A stretch of 64,000 bases of DNA, taken from contig CAYQCL010000001.1 in the NCBI GenBank assembly GCA_964416065.1, positions 41,181 through 105,180 of the forward strand, given 5' to 3'. Below the pieces are notes generated by a model. That model was not told the origin of the DNA. It searched no databases and worked only from the letters and a program-made list of their open reading frames with translations. This document shows positions 35,797 through 44,883 of the stretch, one piece after another (the first letter of the stretch is position 1; every line of letters begins with the position of its first letter). The stretch comes from Limiplasma sp964416065 (GTDB lineage Bacteria > Bacillota > Clostridia > Christensenellales > Aristaeellaceae). The translations under genes were made by a program, and so were the position numbers.

Positions 35797-36579
35797 TCAG
35801 GCGCCTCGTTCCTTCATCACGCGCTTGAGCAGCTCGTCGATCGCGTCGATGATGGCGGGCGCCTCGCGCGAAATGGTGCATACGTGCGGTACGCCCTTAA
35901 GCCAAAGCTTCTGGCGCACCTCGCTGCTGACGCCCTCCAAAATCGTATCGGCACTGCCCTCCCAGATCGTTTCGTCCCCGTCACTCTGTACGCAGAGAAT
36001 GGGGCAGTTGATGTTGAACAGATTTTGACGGGCAAGACGGATAAGCTTATGGAGATCCGCGCCCTTGGCCGTCGGAAAGCCGTTGTAGCCAAAATCGTAC
36101 GCTTGATCCAGCGCCTTCGCGCGCTCCGAAGAGGGACGCCAGGAAACGCGCGGGATCAAGGGGGCCAAAATGCCCGAGAGCGGAAGCAGGCGGTTTTTGG
36201 TGGCCATGGGGGCGGAAATGGGAATGCAGGCGTCGATCTTCATTTGCTCGGCGACCAATAGAGAAAGCACGCCGCCCATGGAGAGCCCGCAGACAGCGGT
36301 GACAGCCGTCTCGTTCATCATGTCCAGCGTCGCCTTCTTTACAGCCTGAAGCCATTGCTGCCAATCCGCCTTCGCCATGTCGCTCTCAGTCGTGGCGTGG
36401 CCGGGCAGGTTGATGCTTGAAACCGTATAGCCACGCTCAGAAAGCCCATCGGCGAGAATTCGCATGTGCGCCGCGCTGCCGGTAAAGCCGTGAACAAGCA
36501 CGATCCCGCAGCCGTTGCCCTTGTGGTAAAACGGCTTGCAGACCTCTCGGTCAAAATAAGCCGATTGAACGGATTCCAT
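35797..36579 (-). CDS. Alpha/beta hydrolase, carboxylesterase/monoglyceride lipase type
   Basis: A 260-residue serine hydrolase. The oxyanion loop HGFTGSAAHM is followed by the nucleophile elbow GLSMGG (Ser100), and CVQSDGDETIW and GVPHVC bracket the Asp and His positions. The closest recognisable type is the Est30-like carboxylesterase of Gram-positive bacteria; the substrate is unknown. AAAGGAGG precedes the start. It is downstream of ktrA with a gap of about 60 bases, with no evident functional link to potassium transport. Confidence 0.9.
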   Translation of the reverse strand: MESVQSAYFDREVCKPFYHKGNGCGIVLVHGFTGSAAHMRILADGLSERGYTVSSINLPGHATTESDMAKADWQQWLQAVKKATLDMMNETAVTAVCGLSMGGVLSLLVAEQMKIDACIPISAPMATKNRLLPLSGILAPLIPRVSWRPSSERAKALDQAYDFGYNGFPTAKGADLHKLIRLARQNLFNINCPILCVQSDGDETIWEGSADTILEGVSSEVRQKLWLKGVPHVCTISREAPAIIDAIDELLKRVMKERGA

Positions 36580-36640
36580 ACGTAAGCCTCCTTTCGCGTA
36601 AAGGGGGGGACGGTGTGTTATATGCCTGTTTAGAAGCGCT

Positions 36641-37291
36641 TTATGCGTTCAGACGCTCGATGTCCTCCTTTTTGCCCATAACCAAAAGTGTATCGCCCTC
36701 CTCAAAGAGCATATCAGCGGCGGGGGAGACGAGAAAGCGATCCTTGCGATGAATGGCAAGAATGTTGACGCCGTATTTGCGCCGGACGTTGATACCGATG
36801 ATGCTGTTCTCCTGCCACTTTTCGGGAAGACGAATTTCGATTATCTGATAATCATCGCTTAGATTCATCAATTCCAGCACGTTGGGAGCGATGATCGCGC
36901 GCGCCATGCGCGCGCCCATATCGCGCTCCGGGAAAACGACGCGATCCGCGCCAATCTTGCGAAGCACCTTCGCGTGCAGCTCGTCATTGGCCTTGGCAAT
37001 TAGGTATTTGACGCCCAGCTCCTTGAGCAGGACGCTGATCAGGATGCTGTCGCGGGTATTCTGGCCGATGCTGACGATGGCGGCGTCAAAATTTCCGACG
37101 CCCAGATCGCTGAGCAACGTTTCGTCCGTCGCGTCGAGCTGAAGCGCCTGGGTCACATAGGGCGCGACGGCGTTGACCGCCTCTTCGTCCGCGTCTACGG
37201 CCAGAACCTCCTGACCAAGCTCGGAAAGCGTCCTGGCGAGACTCATTCCAAAACGGCCCAGCCCCAACACCAGATATTGCTTGCTTTTCAT
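36641..37291 (-). CDS. ktrA: Potassium uptake regulatory subunit KtrA/TrkA
   Basis: A 216-residue peripheral RCK protein that gates the KtrB/TrkH channel. The N-terminal Rossmann domain (GLGRFGMSLA near residue 10; VDADEEAV) binds nucleotides. The TrkA_C domain (about 135-216) has MLFEEGDTLLVMG and in relatives binds cyclic di-AMP. ATG at 37291 follows AAGGAG. It lies 22 bases after the channel gene. Confidence 0.92.
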   Translation of the reverse strand: MKSKQYLVLGLGRFGMSLARTLSELGQEVLAVDADEEAVNAVAPYVTQALQLDATDETLLSDLGVGNFDAAIVSIGQNTRDSILISVLLKELGVKYLIAKANDELHAKVLRKIGADRVVFPERDMGARMARAIIAPNVLELMNLSDDYQIIEIRLPEKWQENSIIGINVRRKYGVNILAIHRKDRFLVSPAADMLFEEGDTLLVMGKKEDIERLNA

Positions 37292-37316
37292 CAATCACAT
37301 ACTCCTTTTTTATCAT

Positions 37317-38687
37317 TCAACCGATCATGATCTTTTCCTCAGGATAATGCACGCGATTGGCACGCCCCGCCTCCAGGCGGTTGGCCAGCGCCGCGGCGAG
37401 CGTGAGCGGGCCGACGCGGCCGAAATACATCATCGGCATCAAAAGCCATTGCGAAACAGGCAGGAGAGAAGCGGTGCCGACGGAGGAAAGGCCCGTTGTG
37501 CTGAACGCGGACGTCGCCTCGAAAAGCAGGTCGATCATGTCAAAGCCGCGCCCGCGTTCAAGGATACTCAGAGCGCAGGTGCATACCAGAATGAGCATGA
37601 GCGCAATCAATACGATGGCGACGGCGCGGCGCGCCGTTCCAGCGTTCAACTCGCGGCCAAAGACGGTGATACGCTCACGGCCCCGCATGACCGCGATAAC
37701 CACAAGGACGATCATGACGGCGGTTGTGGTTTTGACACCGCCGCCCGTGGAGGCGGAGGAAGCGCCAATAAACATCAGAATGCTACCCAGCAGCTTGCTT
37801 GAATCCGTCAGCGCCGCCTGATCCAGGCTGGCAAAGCCCGCCGTACGGAGGGTGACGGACTGGAAGAGGCTGTTGAGCACTTTTTCTCCAAAGCGCATTT
37901 CCCCCAGCGTGGAAGGATTGCTCCATTCAAGCCCCAGAATGGCCAACATGCCAGACAAAAGAAGAACGGCCGTCATCACCAGAACCAGTTTGGCGTGCAG
38001 CGAAAGCCTGCGCAGACGGAATCGCAGCTGCAAACACTCCAAAATAACGGGAAAGCCCAGCCCGCCCAGTAGAATCAGCGCGCTCAGCGTCAGAAGAACC
38101 ACAGGCTCACGCTGAAAGGCCAGGAGGCTTTGATAATTGCCGAACAGATCAAATCCGGCGTTGCAGAACGCGCTGACGGAGGTGAAGACGCTCAGCCATA
38201 CACCCCGACCCCCATATAGAGGGATGAGGCGCGTCATCAGAAGCAGCGCTCCAAGCACCTCGATAACCAGCGCCAGCAGAAAAAAGGAGATCGTCAGCCG
38301 TACCGCGCCAGAAAGCGCGTTTTGATTCATTGAATCCCGAAGTAGCACACGCTCCCTGAGCGTTATCCGTCTGCCCAGCGCCACCATGACCAGCGTGGCA
38401 AAGACCATGAAGCCAAGTCCACCGACCTGGATCAGAATCAACAAAACAATCTGTCCTGGGACGGAAAGCGCGAACCCGACATCCACGATTGAAAGGCCCG
38501 TAACACATACGGCAGACGTCGCCGTAAACAGAGCCTCTCTCAGCCCGATGGAACGTCCCTGCGTGCCGCAGAAAGGAAAGGACAGCACGGCGCCGCCGAT
38601 GAGAATCAAAAGGAAAAAGCCAAGGGCCAGAGAAACCTCCGGCTTGATGGGACGTTTGGCCAGAGAAGAGGTCTTTTCGGATTGCAC
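37317..38687 (-). CDS. ktrB: Potassium uptake channel subunit KtrB/TrkH
   Basis: A 456-residue membrane subunit with four M1-P-M2 repeats. Selectivity-filter segments are visible as TATSAVCVTGLS, SVSAFCNAGFDL, SVTLRTAGFASL and ATSAFSTTGLSS. The conserved membrane-loop segment GASSASTGGGVKTTT is intact. The start is GTG at 38687 with AAGGGG seven bases upstream. With ktrA it forms a complete low-affinity potassium uptake unit. Confidence 0.94.
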   Translation of the reverse strand: MQSEKTSSLAKRPIKPEVSLALGFFLLILIGGAVLSFPFCGTQGRSIGLREALFTATSAVCVTGLSIVDVGFALSVPGQIVLLILIQVGGLGFMVFATLVMVALGRRITLRERVLLRDSMNQNALSGAVRLTISFFLLALVIEVLGALLLMTRLIPLYGGRGVWLSVFTSVSAFCNAGFDLFGNYQSLLAFQREPVVLLTLSALILLGGLGFPVILECLQLRFRLRRLSLHAKLVLVMTAVLLLSGMLAILGLEWSNPSTLGEMRFGEKVLNSLFQSVTLRTAGFASLDQAALTDSSKLLGSILMFIGASSASTGGGVKTTTAVMIVLVVIAVMRGRERITVFGRELNAGTARRAVAIVLIALMLILVCTCALSILERGRGFDMIDLLFEATSAFSTTGLSSVGTASLLPVSQWLLMPMMYFGRVGPLTLAAALANRLEAGRANRVHYPEEKIMIG

Positions 38688-38719
38688 AGGGCATCCCCTT
38701 CCTCAAAAATTCAACTGTT

Positions 38720-38748
38720 ATTATATGCGCATTTCCCGAATTTGTACA
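38720..38748 (-). promoter_or_regulatory. Promoter of ktrBA
   Basis: On the minus strand: TGTACA, 17-base spacer, TATAAT, about 30 bases before the GTG. No room exists for a cyclic di-AMP riboswitch. Confidence 0.6.
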
Positions 38749-38843
38749 GAAATGTTTCACAACGCCAAAGAAAAATGAGGATGACGAAAGGGCGAAATTT
38801 ATGCTATACTGCGGATATCCGCACAGGAAAGGAAGGAAACGGC

Positions 38844-39341
38844 ATGTCCGTGTGGCAGGAAACGGTATACCCCAAGGAGAAGACGGACGCCTATCGGATG
38901 ATGGCGCGCATGCTACGGTCGCTTATAGAGGATGAGCGCGATCCCATCGCCAATATGGCCAATATGAGTGCGCTTTTGTTTGACGCGCTTGAAGAGATCA
39001 ATTGGGCGGGCTTTTATCTTTTCAAAAGGGATACGCTTGTGCTCGGCCCGTTTCAGGGGAAGCCCGCATGCATTCGCATTCCGCTTGGGCGCGGAGTCTG
39101 CGGCACGGCGGCGGCGGGAGGACGGACGGTGCTTGTCAGGGATGTGCATGCCTTTGCGGGACACATCGCCTGTGACGGAGCCTCCCAAAGCGAGATCGTG
39201 GTGCCGCTCGTCCAGGGGAAAAGACTCTTGGGCGTTTTGGATATCGATAGTCCGTCGCTCGCGCGGTTTGACGAGGAGGATCAGGCGGGTCTGGAGAATA
39301 TGGCCTCCATCCTCAAGGAGGGCTGCGATTGGCCCGAATGA
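38844..39341 (+). CDS. msrC: Free methionine-(R)-sulfoxide reductase (GAF-domain fRMsr)
   Basis: A 165-residue single GAF-domain enzyme that reduces free methionine-R-sulfoxide. The three redox cysteines are at 76, 86 and 110 (ACIRIPLGRGVCG, HIACDG). Their 10- and 24-residue spacing equals that of the E. coli enzyme. EINWAGFYLF and LDIDSP are further family marks. ATG at 38844 follows GGAAGGAAA. It is divergent from ktrB, with a TATACT box about 30 bases upstream. Confidence 0.94.
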   Translation: MSVWQETVYPKEKTDAYRMMARMLRSLIEDERDPIANMANMSALLFDALEEINWAGFYLFKRDTLVLGPFQGKPACIRIPLGRGVCGTAAAGGRTVLVRDVHAFAGHIACDGASQSEIVVPLVQGKRLLGVLDIDSPSLARFDEEDQAGLENMASILKEGCDWPE

Positions 39342-39352
39342 CGGGCGCGGGC

Positions 39353-39381
39353 TTGCATTGCGTCGGGTTATCCTGTAAAAT
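39353..39381 (+). promoter_or_regulatory. Promoter of nth
   Basis: TTGCAT, 17-base spacer, TAAAAT, about 54 bases before the GTG start. Confidence 0.65.
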
Positions 39382-39434
39382 AGCATCGCGTGCCCTGCGG
39401 AGCGCGCGCCTTTACGGAAAGGAGAGAAGGAACC

Positions 39435-40130
39435 GTGCGTGTGAACGAAAGCGCAATTTTGGCCGGACTGCGTGAGCTGTATCCGGAGGCGAAGCCGGAG
39501 CTTCATTTCAGTAACCCCTATGAGACTTTGATCGCGGTCATGCTCTCCGCTCAGTGTACGGACAAGCAGGTCAATAAGGTGACGCCCGCGCTGTTCGAAC
39601 GTTATCCCACGGTTCAGGCCATGGCGGCCGCGAGCGTGGAGGACGTGTATCCCATGGTCAAAAGTTGCGGATTTAAGACGAAGGCCGGTAATATCGTTCA
39701 GACCTGCCGCCTTATCATGCAGAATTTCGGTGGCGAGGTGCCCGATGATATGAAATCGTTGACGTCCCTGCCGGGGGTGGGACAGAAAACGGCCAACGTC
39801 GTGCTGGCGAACGCCTTCGGCGTGCCTACGATCGCGGTGGACACGCATGTGTTTCGCGTCTCCAACCGTCTGGGACTGGCGAATGCGAAAAATGTTGAGG
39901 AGACGGAAAAACAGCTCCAAAAGGCCATTCCGAAAGAGGACTGGATCGCGGCGCACCATTGGCTGATCTTCCATGGACGGCGTGTGTGTCATGCGCGCAA
40001 TCCGGAATGCGTCACGTGCGGGCTGCGCACGCTATGTAAGGCGGCAAACGCCGCGGGCGGAGCCGTCACAACACCCAGGCCCGTTCGCAGGGTGGGAAAA
40101 GGGGCGGACACGCAAGGCGCTCAGGCGTAG
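39435..40130 (+). CDS. nth: Endonuclease III
   Basis: A 231-residue bifunctional DNA glycosylase/AP lyase removing oxidised pyrimidines. The helix-hairpin-helix LPGVGQKTANVV carries catalytic Lys118, and Asp136 lies in VDTHVFRV; both positions match the family. The C-terminal 4Fe-4S cluster cysteines are in CHARNPECVTCGLRTLC. GTG at 39435 with AGGAG ten bases upstream is the likely start; a GTG two codons later is possible. The protein extends about 20 residues past the cluster. It ends with TAG. Confidence 0.95.
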   Translation: MRVNESAILAGLRELYPEAKPELHFSNPYETLIAVMLSAQCTDKQVNKVTPALFERYPTVQAMAAASVEDVYPMVKSCGFKTKAGNIVQTCRLIMQNFGGEVPDDMKSLTSLPGVGQKTANVVLANAFGVPTIAVDTHVFRVSNRLGLANAKNVEETEKQLQKAIPKEDWIAAHHWLIFHGRRVCHARNPECVTCGLRTLCKAANAAGGAVTTPRPVRRVGKGADTQGAQA

Positions 40131-40163
40131 GTCCGTAAGCGTCGGAATGAAGAAGGAGCAGAC

Positions 40164-41435
40164 ATGTCATCATTTGTAGATCGCGTAAAAATCACCGCTA
40201 AGGCGGGCAACGGCGGGAACGGCTGCGTTTCGTTCCATCGTGAGAAATTTGTGCAGAACGGCGGACCGGACGGCGGCGACGGCGGAAACGGCGGAAACGT
40301 CGTTCTCTATGCCGATCCCAACATGCATACCCTTTTGGACTTTCGTTTTCACAGCAAGTATCTGGCCGAAAATGGCGCGGACGGCGCCGCCGCGCGCTGC
40401 CATGGCAAGCGAGGACAGAATCTGGTCATCAAGGTGCCGGTGGGCACCGTTTTCCTTCGAGACGAGGATGGGGCGGTGGTCGCGGATATGAGCGAGGCCG
40501 GTCAAACCAAGGTGCTTCTGCGCGGCGGGCAGGGCGGCTATGGCAACCAGCATTTTGCCACGCCGACCAGACAGGCCCCGAATTTCGCCAAGCCCGGCAT
40601 CCGCACTGAAACGCATGTGTTCAGGCTGGAACTGAAGACCATCGCGGACGTGGGGCTTGTCGGCTTTCCCAACGTGGGCAAGAGCACGATCCTGGCGGCG
40701 CTTACCTCGGCAAAGCCCAAGATTGCGAACTATCATTTCACCACGCTCACACCCAATCTGGGAATTGTCAAGCGCTATGAAAGCGATTTCGTGCTGGCGG
40801 ATATTCCAGGACTGGTGGAGGGCGCGAGCGAGGGTGTTGGCCTGGGGCATGACTTCCTGCGCCATGTGGAGCGAACGCGGCTCCTTCTGCATGTGGTGGA
40901 TGCCTCCGGCTGCGAGGGCCGCGACCCGCTGGAGGATTTCCGCATCATCAATGAGGAACTGGGAAAGTACGGCGAGCCGGTGGATCGCCCGCAGCTGGTG
41001 GTGCTTAACAAATGCGACCTGATCTATGAAGCGGAAACCGTTGAGACGTTGAGGCGCGCGTTTGAAAAGCTGGGATATAAGGCGTTCGCCGTCAGCGCGG
41101 CGCAGAACTGCGGCTTTGACGCGCTTTTGGACGAGGTCGTGCGCATGCTCCCCGAGCTGCCGCCCCCGCGTGTGTTCGCGGAGGAGGAGGTCATGGATGG
41201 GCGGGCGCTTCCCGACGACGGCTTTACCATCCGCCGCGAAAACGACGTGTTCTACGTGGAGGGCGCGGCGATGCAGCGCTTCATCGACAGCGTGAATTTC
41301 GACGACGAGGAAAGCCTGAACTGGTTCCATCGGACGCTACGCGACCGCGGCATCATCCAGGCACTGCGCGATAAGGGCGCGCAGGAGGGATCGACCATCT
41401 CCATTGGCGATATGGAATTTGACTTTATTGAGTAG
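40164..41435 (+). CDS. obg: GTPase Obg/CgtA
   Basis: An essential ribosome-associated GTPase of 423 residues. It has the glycine-rich Obg domain (1-158), the G domain with G1 GFPNVGKST (167-175), DIPGLVEGAS, and NKCD, and the C-terminal OCT domain of Gram-positive Obg proteins ending in GDMEFDF. AAGGAG lies five bases before the ATG. The stop is TAG. yhbY follows after 12 bases, consistent with a ribosome-assembly unit; the usual upstream partner rpmA is replaced by nth. Confidence 0.97.
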   Translation: MSSFVDRVKITAKAGNGGNGCVSFHREKFVQNGGPDGGDGGNGGNVVLYADPNMHTLLDFRFHSKYLAENGADGAAARCHGKRGQNLVIKVPVGTVFLRDEDGAVVADMSEAGQTKVLLRGGQGGYGNQHFATPTRQAPNFAKPGIRTETHVFRLELKTIADVGLVGFPNVGKSTILAALTSAKPKIANYHFTTLTPNLGIVKRYESDFVLADIPGLVEGASEGVGLGHDFLRHVERTRLLLHVVDASGCEGRDPLEDFRIINEELGKYGEPVDRPQLVVLNKCDLIYEAETVETLRRAFEKLGYKAFAVSAAQNCGFDALLDEVVRMLPELPPPRVFAEEEVMDGRALPDDGFTIRRENDVFYVEGAAMQRFIDSVNFDDEESLNWFHRTLRDRGIIQALRDKGAQEGSTISIGDMEFDFIE

Positions 41436-41447
41436 GAGAGCAAAGGG

Positions 41448-41738
41448 ATGCTTACCAGCAAACAGCGCGCGAATCTGCGCGGCATGGCCAATACCATGGA
41501 TACCATCCTCTACATTGGCAAAGAGGGTATTACGGAAAATACAGTAAAAGAGGCGTATGACGCGCTCGAAGCGCGCGAGCTCATTAAATGCGCCGTGCAG
41601 CAGGGATGCGAGCTTTCCGCGCGAGAGGCGCTGGATGAGCTGTGTGAGCGTGTTTATGCCGAGCCGGTGCAATGCATCGGCCGTCGCTTCGTCATGTATC
41701 GCGAAAGCCGTGACAATAAGCGGATTGAACTGAAATGA
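41448..41738 (+). CDS. yhbY: YhbY family ribosome assembly RNA-binding protein
   Basis: A 96-residue CRM-domain protein that associates with pre-50S particles. KQRANLRGMANTMD and the RNA-binding loop YIGKEGITEN (GxxG) are diagnostic, followed by the KEAYDALEARELIK helix. It is co-directional with obg, as in many Firmicutes. Its stop overlaps the first possible start of the nuclease gene by four bases. Confidence 0.94.
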   Translation: MLTSKQRANLRGMANTMDTILYIGKEGITENTVKEAYDALEARELIKCAVQQGCELSAREALDELCERVYAEPVQCIGRRFVMYRESRDNKRIELK

Positions 41739-42130
41739 TGACTCAGAGGGTCACGGGGGATCGCAGCATGCTTAAAAAGGTGCTGGACGCACTGGGTGAG
41801 CTGCGGTTTCCTTTTGCGTTATACGAAAGCGATATTCACCGGCAGGTGGAAAAACGGCTTGAAGAGGCGGGGCTTGCCTGCGAGCACGAAGCGCGCATCG
41901 GGCGGGGTTGCCGCATCGATTATCTGGTGGACGGCGTGGGCGTGGAGATCAAGAAGGGAAGGCCGGATATCTCCGCACTGAAAAGGCAGCTCCTGCGCTA
42001 CGCCGCGTGCGATCGTGTGGAGGCGCTGGTGGTGGTCACGCAGCGTGCGGTTTCCTTGCCTGACACAATGCTGGGAAAGCCCGTCCGTGTGGTGGCGCTC
42101 AATCAGCTTTGGGGGGTGGCACTGAAATGA
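41735..42130 (+). CDS. Small PD-(D/E)XK nuclease-fold protein
   Basis: A 131-residue protein not assignable to a named family but with a clear PD-(D/E)XK core. Counting from the alternative ATG at 41768, Glu28 lies in a helix, Asp51 in RIDYLV, and Glu60-x-Lys62 in GVEIKKG, followed by a helix (LKRQLLRYAAC) and a strand (VEALVVVTQ). The ATG at 41768 has GGGGGA seven bases upstream and may be the true start; the ATG at 41735 overlaps yhbY. The next gene, an SNF2 helicase, starts within its stop codon (ATGA). Phages often encode a VRR-NUC-type nuclease beside an SNF2 helicase, so the pair may be of phage origin and act together on branched or damaged DNA. That role is inference. Confidence 0.78.
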   Translation: MMTQRVTGDRSMLKKVLDALGELRFPFALYESDIHRQVEKRLEEAGLACEHEARIGRGCRIDYLVDGVGVEIKKGRPDISALKRQLLRYAACDRVEALVVVTQRAVSLPDTMLGKPVRVVALNQLWGVALK

Positions 42131-43887
42131 ACGAGGATTTTGCCCTCATTCCGCCCTATCTGATGGACGCCAGCGGCGCGCAGCCCGAGGACGGCGCAAA
42201 CCGCCGTACCTACGGAACGCTCAGCTATAACAAGCGGCGAAACTGCTGGGTAGTCAAGGGCGAGCCGAGCGTGACGGAGCTGTGCAAGCGGCTGTTCCCG
42301 GGCTCGGAAACCAACCGCAGGGGCGAGGCGCGCTTTACGGCGCACCGGCGCATCGTCGGCGAGCTGAATTGGCTGATGCTGCGCTATCCGCTGAAGGTTC
42401 GTTCCTCGGACAGGGCGCGCTGGGAGGCGGCGCTTTCCGAGGCAAGGGAATATGTGGTCAGACGTGAGATGGCGCGGCAAATGCCGGAGCGCGTCACGCC
42501 AAGCCCCACGACCTTTTTGGGCAGGCTCACCCTCTTTCAGGAGGAAGGGCTCGCGTTCCTTTTGCGTACGGATCGGGGGCTTCTGGCGGATGAAATGGGT
42601 CTGGGAAAGACCGTCCAGGCGCTTGCCATGCTTTCGGAAACTGGAGCCTATCCCGCACTGATTGTCGCGCCGCCGCATCTGATGCGTAACTGGGAAAGCG
42701 AGATCGCCCGCTTCGTCCAAAAGCCGGACGGCAGTCCGCTGAACGTCCACGTCATCAAGGGGCTGACGCCCTACGCGCTGCCTAAGGCGGATATTTATCT
42801 CATGCACTATCTTCTTTTGCGCGGATGGAAGGAAGCGCTTCCCGACGCGGCGATTCCCACGGTTATCTTTGACGAAATTCAGGAGCTGAGGCGAAGCGGC
42901 ACGGAAAAGTATTCCGCCGCGAGCCTTCTTTCCGAAAGCGCGCGGCGCGTGATCGGTCTGAGCGGCACGCCGATTTACAATCGCGGCGCGGAGATTTGGA
43001 ACGTGGTTAACATCCTTGATTATCACTTTCTGGGAGACTATGAGAGCTTTACGCGCGAGTGGTGCTATGGCTATGGCAACCAGATTGTGGCGAAGCCGGA
43101 GCTGCTGGGCGAAAAGCTGCGGGAGGAAGGGCTGATGCTCAGACGCACCAAGCAGGAGGTGCTTGCGGAGCTTCCGCCCAAGCGTCGTCTCGTCATGCCC
43201 ATTGACAGCGACGACGCCGTTTATCGCAGGCTGATTCAGCCCATGGCGCAGACCCTTTATCAGCTCAAGAATGACCGCGAGGCGACGAACAGCCAGCGCG
43301 CGTTGTGGGAGATGGAGGTTGAACAGGGCGAACGTCAGGCGACGGGCATCGCCAAGGCTCCCTATGTGGCACAGTTTATCCGTGCCCTTTTGGAAGCGGG
43401 GGAGCGTGTTCTGCTCTTCGCCCATCATCATGAGGTGATGGACATCTATAAAAGGGAACTCAAGGCGTATTCGCCCGTCTTTATCACGGGACGTGAAACG
43501 CCCGCCATGAAGGAGCGCTCGGTGGAGCGCTTCATGGCGGGACGAACGAACCTTTGCTGCGTTTCGCTGCGCGCGGCGGCCGGTCTCAACCTCCAGCGCG
43601 CCAGCTGTGTCGTGTTCGGAGAATTGGACTGGTCGCCCGCAGTACACAGCCAGGCTGAGGACCGAGCTCACCGCATGGGGCAGACGGACTCCATCCTGTG
43701 CTATTACCTGGTCTCCTCCGGAGGAAGCGATCAGGACATGCAGGACGCGCTGGGCTTGAAAGTAAGCCAGTTCGTCGCCCTGATGGGCGATGAGCCGCAG
43801 AGCCAGTCGGAGGCGCTGAGCAGCGCACAGGCCGCCAGACGATATGTGGAGCGTCTGGTCAGACGTCTGGTCGATCAGGCGGGCTGA
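42127..43887 (+). CDS. SNF2-family DNA translocase/helicase
   Basis: A 586-residue superfamily 2 ATPase. Residues 1-120 form an N-terminal module (TLSYNKRRNCWVVKGEPSVT, KRLFPG) like that of phage SNF2 helicases. The motor has Walker A DEMGLGKT (155-162), Walker B FDEIQELR (Asp249), motif III LSGTPIYN, and C-terminal motifs LRAAAGLNLQ and QAEDRAHRMGQ. All catalytic motifs are intact. The start overlaps the nuclease stop by four bases. The gene ends four bases before a convergent LysM gene. Role: probably ATP-driven remodelling of protein-DNA or branched DNA together with the nuclease. Confidence 0.92.
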   Translation: MNEDFALIPPYLMDASGAQPEDGANRRTYGTLSYNKRRNCWVVKGEPSVTELCKRLFPGSETNRRGEARFTAHRRIVGELNWLMLRYPLKVRSSDRARWEAALSEAREYVVRREMARQMPERVTPSPTTFLGRLTLFQEEGLAFLLRTDRGLLADEMGLGKTVQALAMLSETGAYPALIVAPPHLMRNWESEIARFVQKPDGSPLNVHVIKGLTPYALPKADIYLMHYLLLRGWKEALPDAAIPTVIFDEIQELRRSGTEKYSAASLLSESARRVIGLSGTPIYNRGAEIWNVVNILDYHFLGDYESFTREWCYGYGNQIVAKPELLGEKLREEGLMLRRTKQEVLAELPPKRRLVMPIDSDDAVYRRLIQPMAQTLYQLKNDREATNSQRALWEMEVEQGERQATGIAKAPYVAQFIRALLEAGERVLLFAHHHEVMDIYKRELKAYSPVFITGRETPAMKERSVERFMAGRTNLCCVSLRAAAGLNLQRASCVVFGELDWSPAVHSQAEDRAHRMGQTDSILCYYLVSSGGSDQDMQDALGLKVSQFVALMGDEPQSQSEALSSAQAARRYVERLVRRLVDQAG

Positions 43888-43891
43888 GGGG

Positions 43892-44883
43892 TTAGCGTGG
43901 AAGAACGACGGTGACGCCGGGCTCGAAATCCTGCGGCGCGAGGCATGGATTGGTCCGAAGAAGGCTGGCGACGGGAAGGTTGAAGCGCACGGCCACGGCT
44001 TCCAGCGTTTCCGTTGCTTCAAGCGTGTAGGTCTCTGGAAGTGTGCAGGGGATGTTTTCCTTTGGAATACAAAGGGTTTGCCCCACACGCAGCGCCTCAA
44101 GGTCGACGCCGGGATTGGCCGTTTCCAGCGTGTGACGGCTGACGAGATTACGGATCTGAAGATCGGAAACCGTTTGGCCGCGCTGCACAATCCACTGTTC
44201 ATCCTCCGAACACGCAAGGGTCGTGTCGGGCGCGATGCCGGTTCCTCCCGTTGTGCCATTCGAGCAATCGTCACAGGGCGTATTTCCAGTATCCGCGGCC
44301 CCACTGCCGCTGGTTGAACCGTTGGTGGTTCCGCCCGTTGAGCCGCCGGTTGAACCGTTGGTGGTTCCGCCCGTTGAGCCGCCGGTTGAACCGTTGGTGG
44401 TTCCGCCCGTTGAGCCGCCGGTTGAACNNNNNNNNNNNNNNNNNNNNNNNNNNNNNNNNNNNNNNNNNNNNNNNNNNNNNNNNNNNNNNNNNNNNNNNNN
44501 NNNNNNNNNNNNNNNNNNNNNNNNNNNTTGGTGGTTCCGCCCGTTGAGCCGCCGGTTGAACCGTTGGTGGTTCCGCCTGTTGAGCCGCCGGTTGAACCGT
44601 TGGTGGTTCCGCCCGTTGAGCCGCCGGTTGAACCGTTGGTGGTTCCGCCTGTTGTGCCACCGGTCGTGCCTGAGCCGAGCCCACCGGTCTGGGGCGAGTC
44701 GTCCTCCTCACGAGGAATGCATAGCACGTCGCCGACCATCAGGCGGGCGGGGTGAATGTCACGGTTGGCGGCCAGCAGGTCGCGGAGCGGAACACCCAGC
44801 TTGTGGGCGATGAGGTAGAAGCTGTCTCCACGTTTAACGACGTACTCCTCCGCGCAGATGCTTGTATTGTTCTGTTCAGCCAT
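43892..44883 (-). CDS. LysM-domain protein with Gly/Thr/Ser/Asn repeat linker, interrupted by assembly gap
   Basis: Three LysM-type modules: YVVKRGDSFYLIAHKLGVPL at the N-terminus, then WIVQRGQTVSDLQ..VGQTLCIP, and a C-terminal YTLEATETLEAVAVRFNLP..VVLPR. LysM folds bind peptidoglycan or chitin-like glycans. Between the first and second modules lies a low-complexity linker of 12-residue units (TNGSTGGSTGGT). The 100-N gap inside it shifts the reading frame, so the true linker length is unknown. There is no signal peptide, which suggests a spore-coat or morphogenetic protein of the SafA/CotE-associated type rather than an exported enzyme; this is inference. The start at 44883 has GAAAGGAGAAGG upstream. 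Confidence 0.85.
44312..44660. repeat. 36-bp tandem repeat with 100-N assembly gap (44428-44527)
   Basis: Near-identical 36-bp units lie on both sides of the Ns, differing by single C/T changes. They encode the 12-residue Gly/Thr/Ser/Asn linker of the LysM protein. The round gap length shows it is a scaffold placeholder, so the copy number is unknown. Confidence 0.95.

Noticed and set aside
38688..38843. Cyclic di-AMP riboswitch upstream of ktrBA
   Set aside because: The ktrB promoter lies about 30 bases before the start codon, leaving no room for the riboswitch.
40170..41330. 386-codon open frame on the minus strand
   Set aside because: Mirror of obg; no ribosome site and no recognisable domains.
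44312..44660. Evenly spaced repeat resembling a CRISPR array
   Set aside because: Units of 36 bp are directly tandem with no unique spacers, and encode the Gly/Thr/Ser/Asn linker of a LysM protein; no cas genes are present.
42103..44883. Continuous minus-strand frame of more than 900 codons through the N gap
   Set aside because: Continuity is created by the arbitrary 100-N gap, which shifts frame; beyond 43892 it is only antisense to the SNF2 helicase gene.
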